Shown: one piece after another, positions 45,398-53,896 of the stretch
Layout of the letters: the number at the start of each line of letters is the position of its first letter
How positions within the stretch are numbered: the first letter of the stretch is position 1
Origin: Spirosoma sp.
Lineage (GTDB): Bacteria > Bacteroidota > Bacteroidia > Cytophagales > Spirosomataceae
Direction: 5' to 3'
Assembly: GCF_026391055.1 (NCBI RefSeq)
Contig: NZ_JAPLET010000022.1
Location: 1 to 64,000, forward strand
DNA length: 64,000 bases
Notes under the pieces: generated by a model
What the model was told of the DNA's origin: nothing
What the model saw: only the letters and a program-made list of their open reading frames with translations
The model's database searches: none
Translations under genes and position numbers: made by a program

Positions 45398-45475
45398 GTC
45401 TCACAAAATGCTCCTCAAAGTAAGACATAGGAGGATTTAAATATTTGCTTCGTAAAAAGGTTGCTTAATTGAACG
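45398..45475 (+). repeat. Dispersed intergenic repeat, copy G
   Basis: 'GTCTCACAAAATGCTCCTC' plus 'GTAAGAC' retains the hairpin beginning. The right end ('AGGTTGCTTAATTGAAC') is degenerate. The upstream 'ATAGTTAAAAGTTAGT' resembles the A-rich leader of B and D. Confidence 0.5.
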
Positions 45476-45612
45476 GCTTGTTTTACTACCTGTCAAGTGG
45501 CCAGCAGTCGGTGCCGCACCGGCCGTTACGCCGTAGCGGGACCGTGCCGACCCGGGTCTACCTGTCGCCACCGCGGTTCTGTCTGTAGTCTACCACTCAC
45601 ATATCGACAACA

Positions 45613-47481
45613 CTAAATTGGTAGAGGCATCAGAAGTCGAAAATACGTACCCTGACGATTGGTCAAGCTCATCTCTCCATCTAACTGCGCCGTCAGTTCC
45701 TCAATAAGCCGATGGCCAGAGAAAGCCCGTCGGCTTGGGGCTTCTTGACTCAATAAGCCAGGGCCGTTATCCTGCACTTCCAACAACAATTCGCCAGTTG
45801 ACTTTGGTTGAAAACGAACTAGCAGTGTCGGGTGGGGCTGTCGAGTCCCAACTTGACTGCCGCCCAACGTGGGAGTCAGAAAGGCATATTTAAAGGCGTT
45901 CGTGAGCACTTCGTTTAGAATCAGACCTAGCGGCACTGCCACTTCAACATTCAGTTGTAAATCAGCAACGTCAATCTGGTAATCAAACGTGGCTGGGTCA
46001 AATCCATAGCCAACCAGCAAGCCTTCGGTCAACTCCTTCACATACGCTTTGATGGATACCTCAGTCGGATTGTCGGTCTGGTAAAGCTGCTGATGAATTA
46101 ACGAGATGGCATCCACCCGCCGTTGGCTCTCCTGCACGGCCTGAACCGCTCGAGAGTCATCCAATTGCCGGGACTGCATACGCAACAGGCTGGAGATGAT
46201 CGCTAAATTGTTCTTCACCCGGTGTTGCAATTCCTGCATCAGCACCGTTTGCCGTTTGGCCTGTTCACTAATCTGTTGGTTGTTTGTCGAGACAAGTTTG
46301 TTAGTGGACTGCAATTGAGCGTTGGCCCGCCGGATCAGACGGTACTGCCACCCGGCAACAATTAACAGCGTCAGAAGGGTAACCAACCCACCCGTCTGCC
46401 AGCTTATCAAATCCAATTGTCGCCGATTGTCCCGATTCAGCCAGTCGATGTGGGCCTGTTTCTGAGCAATAAGAAAGCGGGATTCCAGTTCAGCTACCTG
46501 ACGAATTTTGTCGGTATTCTGCACCCGGTCTGCATAGTAGCTGCGAAGCCGTTCGTAGGTGAGTGCCTGCCGGTAGTGCTTGCGAGCCCCAGCAATCTTC
46601 GTCAATACTTCATATACCTGCATCCGGTGTTCATCTTGTCGTTCAGGATCAGCTTCAATCGAGCGGAGCGCTAAGCGAGCATAATGCTGGGCTTCGTTCA
46701 ATCGGCCTAAGTGAAGCAGTGGCTCCGGCATGTGTAAGTATTCATATTTCATCCGCCGGTAGTCGCCCTGCTGCTGGGCATAGGCCAAACAGCGGTGAAA
46801 TGTCTGTTCGGCCTCCCGATAGTGACCCGCAAGAGCTAATGTAACGCCATACCCGTCCAGTATCGAATAGAAATTGTTCCACTGCCGATTGGCCCACAAC
46901 ATCGTCAAAGCCTGGCGCTCAAAGAACAGCACCGAATCAACTTGCCCTTTTAGATGAGCCCGACTAGACTTGTACATATAATTCCCTAAGGCAATAAGGG
47001 GTTGGTTAGGCTCATGGACCGATGAATTAGCCAGCTTCTGATAGTGACTACTTTTAGCCGTATCGCCCAGTGATTCGTATTCGGCATACAGGTTAAAGCT
47101 GAGTAATTGTTGCTGGTCATAGGCGTGGACTGACTGAGCGATTAGCAACGCCTGCAGGTAGTGGGCAATAGCACCCGTATGGTTACCCAAGTTGGCTTCC
47201 AGAAATCCTGAACGAGCATAGAATCGAGCGACCCATTCGGGTATACGGGCCTGACGAGCTATGGTTATGCCCATCTGAATCAGCGGTCGAGCTTCTTTAA
47301 AACGGGACTGTTCAACCAAATCACGACTGTAGTCAAACATCGGCTTCAGACGCTGCACAGCAGGCAGCCCTGCCATGCGTCGACGGAATTGAATCACGTC
47401 AGCACCCATTTTCAACGTTTGGGCCTGGCTGGTAGCACTCATTATCATAAGCCAAAGTAAAAGTCTGGCGCGTATAGCCAT
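45613..47481 (-). CDS. Sensor histidine kinase of the HisKA_2 type with periplasmic TPR-like region
   Basis: The 622-residue protein has a signal peptide ('LLLWLMIMSATSQAQ') and an extracytoplasmic helical-repeat region of about 330 residues ('YARSGFLEANLGNHTGAIAH', 'LAGHYREAEQTFHRCLAYAQ'). One membrane span follows ('WQTGGLVTLLTLLIVAGWQY', about 365-385), then a coiled coil. The HisKA_2 dimerisation/phosphoacceptor domain has His420 in 'LQHRVKNNLAIISSL', and the HATPase domain has N box 'NEVLTNAFKYAF' and G1 box 'VQDNGPGL'. No response regulator gene is nearby, so the partner must be elsewhere. HisKA_2 kinases often signal to general-stress or DNA-binding regulators. Confidence 0.92.
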   Translation of the reverse strand: MAIRARLLLWLMIMSATSQAQTLKMGADVIQFRRRMAGLPAVQRLKPMFDYSRDLVEQSRFKEARPLIQMGITIARQARIPEWVARFYARSGFLEANLGNHTGAIAHYLQALLIAQSVHAYDQQQLLSFNLYAEYESLGDTAKSSHYQKLANSSVHEPNQPLIALGNYMYKSSRAHLKGQVDSVLFFERQALTMLWANRQWNNFYSILDGYGVTLALAGHYREAEQTFHRCLAYAQQQGDYRRMKYEYLHMPEPLLHLGRLNEAQHYARLALRSIEADPERQDEHRMQVYEVLTKIAGARKHYRQALTYERLRSYYADRVQNTDKIRQVAELESRFLIAQKQAHIDWLNRDNRRQLDLISWQTGGLVTLLTLLIVAGWQYRLIRRANAQLQSTNKLVSTNNQQISEQAKRQTVLMQELQHRVKNNLAIISSLLRMQSRQLDDSRAVQAVQESQRRVDAISLIHQQLYQTDNPTEVSIKAYVKELTEGLLVGYGFDPATFDYQIDVADLQLNVEVAVPLGLILNEVLTNAFKYAFLTPTLGGSQVGTRQPHPTLLVRFQPKSTGELLLEVQDNGPGLLSQEAPSRRAFSGHRLIEELTAQLDGEMSLTNRQGTYFRLLMPLPI

Positions 47482-47582
47482 CAGCGAAGGGCAAAGTGTG
47501 ATAGGACGTCAGCTTCGTAGAAGCCACTCAAAGTTACGACTTCAGCGTCAAGGGTGAGACTATTGACGATCTTAGCCATTGA

Positions 47583-48497
47583 TTAGGGACAATTTAAATG
47601 GGTAATGCGACTGGTATCCTGAATAGATGTGAGGGCATCCGTGCTGATTTGGCTGGTAATATAGCCTCGCCGATCATGCAGATACGACACCGATACGTCT
47701 GCCCGTTTGATGAGTTGGGTCGGAGTTTGCGGTGCTGCATAGCGGTAGGTCTCAATTCGGCCGGCCAGATGTTCACTCACGGGAAACTGTTTTCCCCAGC
47801 CAGGCCACGGATGCCGGTTAAGATCGTAAGGAATTCCGCGCATACCTTTGGCCAGATAATCAGCGATGGCCACGAAGTCCCGCTGGATAACTCGATAATA
47901 CAGCTGGCCCTGATCATTAAATACCTCAAGCTGGAGATACCGGCCCTGCTTATCGAGCTGATAACGTGTCGAATAACCCTGTAAGCCGCTGTTATTCATT
48001 TCTATGCCTCGTAGCCCTACCAGGTACCCTTGGGCGTTTGTAGTGAGCCGATAACGATAGACGTGCCGTCCTTCCTGAAAAAAGTCAATTGAGGCCAGTC
48101 GCCCTTTCAGATAGGTATAGTGACTCGAATCTTCCTGTCCACGTACCCATTCCAGCCATCCCTGTTTATTGTAAATGAGTTGCTGGTTGAGACTAAAGAG
48201 CCCATATCCACTGTTTTCTTCCAAAGCGGTACACTTGAGCAAACGCTGATGTGAGTCAAACTGGTAGATGTATCGATTGGCCTTGGCGTCTTGCCAGATA
48301 ATTTGGTGGCAAAGCTCAGGGGTTGATTGACCGAGTGACACGGGCATCTGATTAACAACTCCAGTCGTTTGAGGTTGATTATCGGTGGAGGAACAGGCCC
48401 AACCGGTTATCAGAAGCAATTGAATAAGAAAACCCAACCCGTTTTTATTCACAGTGTTACTCGATAGACCTAGTGTAATTGGTGTTAAAGAAGCCAA
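47583..48497 (-). CDS. Hypothetical lipoprotein with YD/RHS-like beta repeats
   Basis: The protein of up to 304 residues contains a lipoprotein signal 'LLLITGWAC' with the cysteine near residue 35. A GTG at 48452 would give a more usual signal length and may be the true start. The mature part shows repeated tyrosine-rich strand pairs ('YIYQFDSHQRLLKCT', 'YNKQGWLEWVRG', 'YQLDKQGRYLQLEVF') similar in rhythm to YD repeats but without the RHS core. It lies about 100 bases upstream of the orphan kinase gene on the same strand; a sensory link is possible. No family name is justified. Confidence 0.72.
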   Translation of the reverse strand: MASLTPITLGLSSNTVNKNGLGFLIQLLLITGWACSSTDNQPQTTGVVNQMPVSLGQSTPELCHQIIWQDAKANRYIYQFDSHQRLLKCTALEENSGYGLFSLNQQLIYNKQGWLEWVRGQEDSSHYTYLKGRLASIDFFQEGRHVYRYRLTTNAQGYLVGLRGIEMNNSGLQGYSTRYQLDKQGRYLQLEVFNDQGQLYYRVIQRDFVAIADYLAKGMRGIPYDLNRHPWPGWGKQFPVSEHLAGRIETYRYAAPQTPTQLIKRADVSVSYLHDRRGYITSQISTDALTSIQDTSRITHLNCP

Positions 48498-48895
48498 TTT
48501 TTCAATGATTTATCAACTACTCATTTAACGTGTAAAGCAGTTTGACGACCATGGCTACATGACAAACGAAGCCCTCATGCCATCCAAACCGAACAGTGGT
48601 TAATGAGGAGAAATTGGATAGTCGTTTTTCTTGAAACACGTTGGCGACGGATTGAATTCGATAGATAGCAATAAATCGTAGTCTCTTTAAATGCTCCCAA
48701 CTGAGACGAAGAGGGTTTGATGCCTCTGCCTCTCAATTCGGGCGTTTGTTGATACGATAATCAGTCTGCCAAGACCGGTCGAGCTTCTATTAGCACATGG
48801 CCGAAAGTAGCCATAGAGATGAGTTCTCGTTAGACTTGATTATACTTTAAGCTGGCTTTGCTATCTATTTCTATCCTGTATAAATCCTAAACTGA
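48498..48895. other. Intergenic region with repeat copy H
   Basis: No coding frame is seen. The lipoprotein promoter should lie near 48500-48560. Repeat copy H is at 48681-48755 and the remainder is AT-rich. Confidence 0.5.
48681..48755 (+). repeat. Dispersed intergenic repeat, copy H (best-preserved left end)
   Basis: 'GTCTCTTTAAATGCTCCC' and 'CTGAGACGA' are the clearest form of the left end and hairpin. The right end 'TTCGGGCGTTTGTTGAT' matches 'TTCGGGCGTTTAAGGGA' of copy F. Confidence 0.65.
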
Positions 48896-51331
48896 TCAGT
48901 TTTCTTTGGTATCACTCCGGCGCTTTTCTTCGCTGGCCGCAGAGCTGGTTTTTGTCTTAGCGACTTGTCCACCGAAGTTATAGATGAAATTTAGTCTAAT
49001 TGTCGTTGTCTCGTACTGGTTGTCCCAGCGCTGACGCAGCGCAATCGACTCCTGAATGTAGCGACTTTTATACGTGTGAAAAATATCGGTCACGTTCAAC
49101 GAAAAGGTGGCTCGTTTACCCAGCAAAGATTGCCGGAAACCCGTCGTTACGGTGAAATAGGCATCGGTCGTGATGTTACGTTCCTGCGCTTTTCCCCGGT
49201 AACGAAAAAGGACAAGCCAGGAAAGCTGTTTAGTGATCGAAAAGCTGTTATAGGTATCAAGGTTGACGCTGCCAATGCCCCATACTTTTGGTTCATTACC
49301 TACCAGCTGATAAGCAAGCTTTCGTAGATTGATACTGGTGCTCGTGTACCACCACGGCTTAATCTGGCTGTTATAAGCTGTGAGCAGACTATACGTCTGC
49401 GTATATCGGTTATTAACCGGCCGGACCGTCGTACTATCTCCGACCGGGTTTTGAAACGCTACATAGGTAAAATCACCAAAGTCAATGCTGTAACCAGCCG
49501 TAAAAAAGAGAGCGTTCCGGAAGGCGTAAGTGGCAGAACCGTTGTATGACGATACAGGGCGCAGGGCCGGATTGCCCTGTACGAAGTTGTTAGCGTTAAC
49601 GACCCGCAGCAGTGGATTCATGTTCTCATAGGTCGGCCGGTTGATCTTTTTGTCCAGACTGACCATAAAGCCATGCTTGTTGTTGATTTTGTAATCAATA
49701 AAGGCTGAGGGGAAAAGCTGTAGGTAGTCTTGTCCAAATGATTGATCAGCTTGTAACTGTCGGCCACGGTTTCGGGTCGCTTCGGCACGAAGGCCGAGCT
49801 GATACGATAGTTTCTTTCGCTCCTGATGAAACGAAGTATACAGGGCATGGATGGTTTCCGAATACTGATAGGTGTCCACCTGGCTATCGTTGAGCGTCAG
49901 GTCTCCGCCCCAGATGTCATAGAGTAGGTTGCGGTTGTTTGTGGCTACGTAGCTGGATTTGAGACCCGTTTCTAGCTGCGCTTTGTGTTTGAACGGAACA
50001 GTCAGGTCGGCTTTAGCTGAATAGATATCGAACGCATTGTCCTGATCAAAGAACGTACGTCTTGTTGTACCAAATGGCTTATCGAAAAACCGTTCGGTGT
50101 TGTACTGATCCGAATAATTGGCGTTTCGATAGTAATCCATGTCGACCGTCAATTCCTTACCAAGCGTATCCAGCTGGTGAAGTAAATGGAAGCCCGACGA
50201 GAATGTATTGGTGGTCGTTTTTACCTGGTTGTCGAAACCTTCCCTTGCAGCCCCTCCTCCAATACCCCGGATCTGCGAATACGCATTCTTTCTAAACAGC
50301 TGCAGCGCATTCGTTACGGCCAGGGAGAGCGTGGTTTTTTTTGTCAGGTAGTAATCAAGCCCTAGATTAGGGGTAATGTTATTGGTTTGTCGAATGCTCC
50401 TGATCGTCGACTCTGTGGCACCGGGAGAGGAACTTAGCGACTTGACAGGGATTGATTGAATAGCATTGTCAACGTAGTATTTGTTTACATTGTAATCGGT
50501 ATTGATAAGCAAATTGTACTTGCCCGTTTTAAGGTTAAGGTTGAATCCGCCGTTGACTTTCGGGTAACGTCCAACACCACCTCCTCCGTACAGGTTGCCT
50601 CTGACTCCCTCTCGAGAGCCCCGTTTTCGGACGATATTAATCACCCCGCCACTGGTGGATGCGTCGTATTTTGACGAAGGCCGGGCAATCAGTTCAATGC
50701 GTTCAATCGACGTAGAAGACATGCCTCGTAACAGACCCGATAAGGCGTCTGTAGAGAGTGGGGTGGCCTTACCATCTATGTAAATCTGTACGTTACGTCC
50801 ATTCAGACTGATCTGGTTGTCCAGGTTCACCTGTACACCCGGCAGGCGATCCATCATGTCCATGAGCGACGCTCCGCCGGTCAATTGATCGGTGAGGTTG
50901 ATGACTAGTTTGTCCGCACGACGTTCGATAAACGGTTTTTGTCCCGAAACTGTGACGGCAGATAACGTTTTTGTCGACGGAGTCAGTTGAAGGGTTCCCA
51001 CTGGAAGATTACCACCAGCCTCGCTAATTTCGATCTCTTTGCGGAGAAGTTCGTAGCCAAGCATACTGGTTTCGAGAACAAATATCCCAGCTGGCAAACC
51101 TACCAAGTGGAACTTACCGTCCAGCTCGCTTACTGTCGTTTTCGTGATCGCTGAGTCAGCTTTGGCTTTGAGGATAATGGCTGCATAGGGTAGGGGTTTA
51201 TTCCCCTCGTCCACGACCACGCCCGACAGGCTTGTAGGTGCCTTTTGCTGAGCAGCTGTACCGTTGGCAAGAAAGAAGAGGAGTAAAACAAATAAACAAG
51301 CCAGGCCACCTGAATTCAGTACTGTTTTCAT
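48896..51331 (-). CDS. TonB-dependent receptor of the BlaI/M56-associated group
   Basis: The 811-residue protein (start 51331; a frame extension to 51370 has no signal value) has a signal peptide ('ACLFVLLLFFLANGTAAQ'). A carboxypeptidase-regulatory-like domain follows ('LSGVVVDEGNKPLPYAAIIL', about 35-115), then the plug ('LMDMMDRLPGVQVNLDNQIS') and the OMP_b-brl_3 barrel. It resembles the receptor at 36.3-38.9 kb in architecture and is not SusC-like; no SusD is adjacent. It follows the BlaI and M56/TonB genes after 147 bases that contain three palindromes, so it is probably the regulated output of that pair. Ligand unknown. Confidence 0.9.
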   Translation of the reverse strand: MKTVLNSGGLACLFVLLLFFLANGTAAQQKAPTSLSGVVVDEGNKPLPYAAIILKAKADSAITKTTVSELDGKFHLVGLPAGIFVLETSMLGYELLRKEIEISEAGGNLPVGTLQLTPSTKTLSAVTVSGQKPFIERRADKLVINLTDQLTGGASLMDMMDRLPGVQVNLDNQISLNGRNVQIYIDGKATPLSTDALSGLLRGMSSTSIERIELIARPSSKYDASTSGGVINIVRKRGSREGVRGNLYGGGGVGRYPKVNGGFNLNLKTGKYNLLINTDYNVNKYYVDNAIQSIPVKSLSSSPGATESTIRSIRQTNNITPNLGLDYYLTKKTTLSLAVTNALQLFRKNAYSQIRGIGGGAAREGFDNQVKTTTNTFSSGFHLLHQLDTLGKELTVDMDYYRNANYSDQYNTERFFDKPFGTTRRTFFDQDNAFDIYSAKADLTVPFKHKAQLETGLKSSYVATNNRNLLYDIWGGDLTLNDSQVDTYQYSETIHALYTSFHQERKKLSYQLGLRAEATRNRGRQLQADQSFGQDYLQLFPSAFIDYKINNKHGFMVSLDKKINRPTYENMNPLLRVVNANNFVQGNPALRPVSSYNGSATYAFRNALFFTAGYSIDFGDFTYVAFQNPVGDSTTVRPVNNRYTQTYSLLTAYNSQIKPWWYTSTSINLRKLAYQLVGNEPKVWGIGSVNLDTYNSFSITKQLSWLVLFRYRGKAQERNITTDAYFTVTTGFRQSLLGKRATFSLNVTDIFHTYKSRYIQESIALRQRWDNQYETTTIRLNFIYNFGGQVAKTKTSSAASEEKRRSDTKEN

Positions 51332-51373
51332 GACATAGTTAGTTGAACTGCCATTTATCGGGCGGAACAAATG

Positions 51374-51400
51374 TATAACTTAATTATTAGTTATATAACT
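51374..51400. promoter_or_regulatory. Overlapping palindromes upstream of the TonB-dependent receptor
   Basis: TATAACT...AGTTATA (51374-51395) and the perfect 12-bp palindrome AGTTATATAACT (51389-51400) overlap, 43-69 bases before the receptor start. They are candidates for BlaI-type repressor binding. Confidence 0.4.
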
Positions 51401-51458
51401 ATGTTTTAAGCTGTGATGGCTTTAAATGGGTATATAGTTGCCCTATTTTAAGTGAAAA

Positions 51459-51477
51459 TATAGGTAATTAACCTATA
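51459..51477. promoter_or_regulatory. Palindrome at the M56 gene end
   Basis: TATAGGT-AATTA-ACCTATA is a perfect 7-bp inverted repeat just past the M56 stop codon. It could be a third operator half or a weak terminator. Confidence 0.35.
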
Positions 51478-51478
51478 A

Positions 51479-52609
51479 TCAGTTGGCTATTCTAGCCTGG
51501 TAGCCGAGCTCTATTTGATACTGAACACGTACTGGTTGGCCATTTTGGTAGCCGGGTGACCACTGGGGGGATTGCTTGATGATAGCAATCGCTTCCTGAC
51601 CTAACGCTTCATCGGGACTAGCCAACACACGAGGCATAACCACACTGCCATCGGTGTCAACGACAAAACTAACCAGTACCTTCCCCTGGTCATGGTGAGC
51701 TCTGAAGACAGCAGATTCGCTTATTTTATGGCTCAAGTACTGACGGAACCCGTTAAAGCTGCTGGGAAATGCCGGTGCGCGGTTTCCTGACTCCATTGAA
51801 GAAGCAGCAGGTCCAGTAGTACGGCTAATCAAGATCGAAAATGATGTTGTACAGAGTAAGACCGGGATCAGTAGGCTATACTTCAGAAGGCTTATCCTGG
51901 GAGATGAGTTCTTACTCAACATAAAGATCCGTTGTTTGAGCAGATGCTTGTCGGTAAACGAACTTGTCAGATGTGGGGAGCCAGACATGGCTCTCTTCAG
52001 CAGCAACTGGGCATATCGATGATAATCCCCAATGTAGCGGGCAGTAGCACGGTCTGCTAAGAATTCGTGCACCCGTTTGATGCTTACCTGATATAAATAC
52101 ACTACAGGGTTAAACCAGGCAATGATGGTCACCAACTCAAAAAACAAGATATCCAGACTATGCCATTGCCTGATGTGAACATCTTCATGGTAATCAATGA
52201 CCGAAAAATCATCTATGTTCGGATCGATTGCCTTATACGTAAAGAACGAAAAGGCCAAATTACGGACCGGCCTGCGCAGTGTATTTTTTACGTATAACAA
52301 CTTAATGGCTAGCCAGCTGATCCGCAGTAATACCCCGGCCAAATAAATTCTCTCCAGCCAGCTACTCATCTGGTTGGCCCATAAGGGCAGCGCACGTGGT
52401 AAAGTCCCAACCTGAACGACACTATCTAGCGCTATAGAGGCTGATAAGTGCTCGTTGGCAGAAATTCCCGGAAGGCAGAATGAGAGTACGGCAAGCCCAA
52501 TGAGCGAAATTCGATTGAGGACAAAAAACGTTTCCCGTTCCAGAAAGACTTTATAAAATCCATAGCACACCACCAGACAACCATTGACGGCGAGAAGATA
52601 GGCAATCAT
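51479..52609 (-). CDS. BlaR1/MecR1-like M56 zinc metallopeptidase with TonB-type C-terminal domain
   Basis: The 376-residue integral membrane protein has about four spans. The cytoplasmic/membrane M56 motif HEDVH (141-145) is followed by 'IRQWHSLDILFFELVTIIAW' and 'HEFLADRAT', the zinc and gluzincin residues of the BlaR1 family. After a last membrane span ('LLKYSLLIPVLLCTTSFSIL', about 240-260), a periplasmic TonB C-terminal domain follows ('VSFVVDTDGSVVMPRVLASP', about 310-375) instead of a penicillin-binding sensor. It probably senses something through this domain and cleaves the BlaI-like repressor encoded upstream, with which it overlaps by 4 bases. Confidence 0.92.
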   Translation of the reverse strand: MIAYLLAVNGCLVVCYGFYKVFLERETFFVLNRISLIGLAVLSFCLPGISANEHLSASIALDSVVQVGTLPRALPLWANQMSSWLERIYLAGVLLRISWLAIKLLYVKNTLRRPVRNLAFSFFTYKAIDPNIDDFSVIDYHEDVHIRQWHSLDILFFELVTIIAWFNPVVYLYQVSIKRVHEFLADRATARYIGDYHRYAQLLLKRAMSGSPHLTSSFTDKHLLKQRIFMLSKNSSPRISLLKYSLLIPVLLCTTSFSILISRTTGPAASSMESGNRAPAFPSSFNGFRQYLSHKISESAVFRAHHDQGKVLVSFVVDTDGSVVMPRVLASPDEALGQEAIAIIKQSPQWSPGYQNGQPVRVQYQIELGYQARIAN

Positions 52610-52989
52610 CGTTCGACGTTCTTGTCTTTGAGTTGATTGATCATTTTTTCGATGGCTTGTACATCTTCATCCGGGATCGGTTGTTCCTGGATGAAGTACG
52701 AAAACAGTTTATGAACGGAGTTGTCAAAATAGTTGCCTAGTAATTTTTTCAACTGAAATTTCTTGTACTCTTCTCTAGATATCAGGGGGTAATACCGGTG
52801 ACTTTTGCCAAAGGCCTCGTAACCCACCACGCCTTTAGCCTCTAGAATCCGCATGAGGGTGGAAACAGAGCTTTGAGGAGGTTTAGGGTTGGGCATCTGA
52901 TCAATCAGTTCTCGCACGAAAGCCTTCTGCATTTTCCATAACATCTGCATCAATTGCTCTTCGGCTTTTGTCAACTCCTTTGCATCCAT
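52606..52989 (-). CDS. BlaI/MecI/CopY-family transcriptional repressor
   Basis: The 127-residue protein is a typical member: winged helix from 'LTKAEEQLMQMLWKMQKAFV' through 'PPQSSVSTLMRILEAKGVVG' to 'EAFGKSHRYYPLISREEY', then the dimerisation helices. 'LLGNYFDNSVHKL' is the region where BlaI is cleaved by BlaR1. It should repress this operon and the receptor gene downstream until the M56 peptidase is activated. The start at 52989 gives the full N-terminal helix. It overlaps the M56 gene by ATGA. Confidence 0.93.
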   Translation of the reverse strand: MDAKELTKAEEQLMQMLWKMQKAFVRELIDQMPNPKPPQSSVSTLMRILEAKGVVGYEAFGKSHRYYPLISREEYKKFQLKKLLGNYFDNSVHKLFSYFIQEQPIPDEDVQAIEKMINQLKDKNVER

Positions 52990-53180
52990 CTGCTTCTTGT
53001 GCCTTCTAGCCTATATTTCTCTATGTCTATGATTTCCTTAATTACAAATCGTCAGTAGGTACGCTCTAGTGCTTGTTGGCAACCGTTTTCAAATTTAATA
53101 TACTTGCTATTCTGCAACAACCGCCACGAGTATAGTAGGCTACTCACGAAAACATCAGGCCAACTACCTATGTCTTTTCC

Positions 53181-53230
53181 GTCTCACAACTCGCACCCTC
53201 GTCTTACGAGAGTGAGTTCATTTAGCAGTA
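53181..53230 (+). repeat. Dispersed intergenic repeat, copy I (left end only)
   Basis: 'GTCTCACAACTCGCACCC' matches the left end of copy B. 'GAGTGAGTTCATTTAGC' resembles the GAGAC...TTCATG part. The remainder runs into the end of the DinB gene. Confidence 0.4.
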
Positions 53231-53232
53231 AC

Positions 53233-53754
53233 TTAATTTAATCGTAGGCCAAAATCGTGACGCTTATCCACAATGCGCTTAATAAGTCCAAGCTGGCCAC
53301 AGTGGTACATCGTATGCTTGATATTCCAATCAATTGCCTCTCGTTTTGTGGTGGCAATAGGGTGAGCAGCTGGTGTTGGCTCTAACGGATCATCTAATTC
53401 CGAAGCCCGCAACGTCGCCAGGATCGCTAACGACTTTTTCTGCATGAGTAGTAGGCCCTCTTCCAACGTAGCTGAATCTACTTTGCCCAGGGACTGCAAA
53501 GGGGCGGCTACAGTAAACCACTCACTGTATTCTCGGATGGGAAGCTGTTGGAGTATATCCATTTGGTGGCCCCGAATGACCATAATAGCATGGAAATAAT
53601 GACTAATGATCAAATGGCCAATCTGCCAATCAATGCTGGATTCTACGGTCGGAGGAATGATGTTCCACTTCTCACGCGGTACGGTCTCTACCAGCTTATT
53701 AATCCATTGATACGCATTGGCAGTTTGGTCAACCAACATTTGGGTTTCAGTCAT
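53233..53754 (-). CDS. DinB-family metal-dependent protein
   Basis: The 173-residue protein has the four-helix DinB/YfiT-like fold. 'SSIDWQIGHLIISHYFH' carries the first histidine ligand (about residue 47). 'NIKHTMYHCGQLGLIKRI' (about 144-161) carries the second and third. Members bind nickel, zinc or iron and include thiol transferases (bacillithiol, mycothiol) and hydrolases; most are uncharacterised. It stands alone between repeat copies I and J. Confidence 0.85.
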   Translation of the reverse strand: MTETQMLVDQTANAYQWINKLVETVPREKWNIIPPTVESSIDWQIGHLIISHYFHAIMVIRGHQMDILQQLPIREYSEWFTVAAPLQSLGKVDSATLEEGLLLMQKKSLAILATLRASELDDPLEPTPAAHPIATTKREAIDWNIKHTMYHCGQLGLIKRIVDKRHDFGLRLN

Positions 53755-53896
53755 CGGTAGCGAGCGAGTTTAACTTAGCAGAAAAGCTGTTATTTTTTAG
53801 TTGGCTAAGTTATGGCAACTATCTCAAAAAGACAGTGTCTGCCCGTTTATGAATACCGCTTTTGGCTCATTAAGATAAACAGTATTTACTAGACTT

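Larger units (their letters stand above)
44665..45612. other. Gene-poor gap with decayed scraps, repeat copy G and a GC-rich hairpin segment
   Basis: An open stretch at 44901-45035 (+) reads 'MDAISALLVNLVCVLDPERI', similar to the ROK-kinase C-terminal segment. On the minus strand, 45080-45200 reads 'LTPVLEGPLVIAILTLVIMG', a membrane-segment-like scrap. Repeat copy G follows at 45398-45475. Bases 45503-45580 are unusually GC-rich with short palindromes such as CGGTGCCGCACCG. No intact gene is seen. Confidence 0.4.

Noticed and set aside
45503..45580. GC-rich segment as a separate repeat family
   Set aside because: Resembles the GC-rich insert in repeat copy B and a stretch near 14980 only loosely; too little sequence to claim a family.
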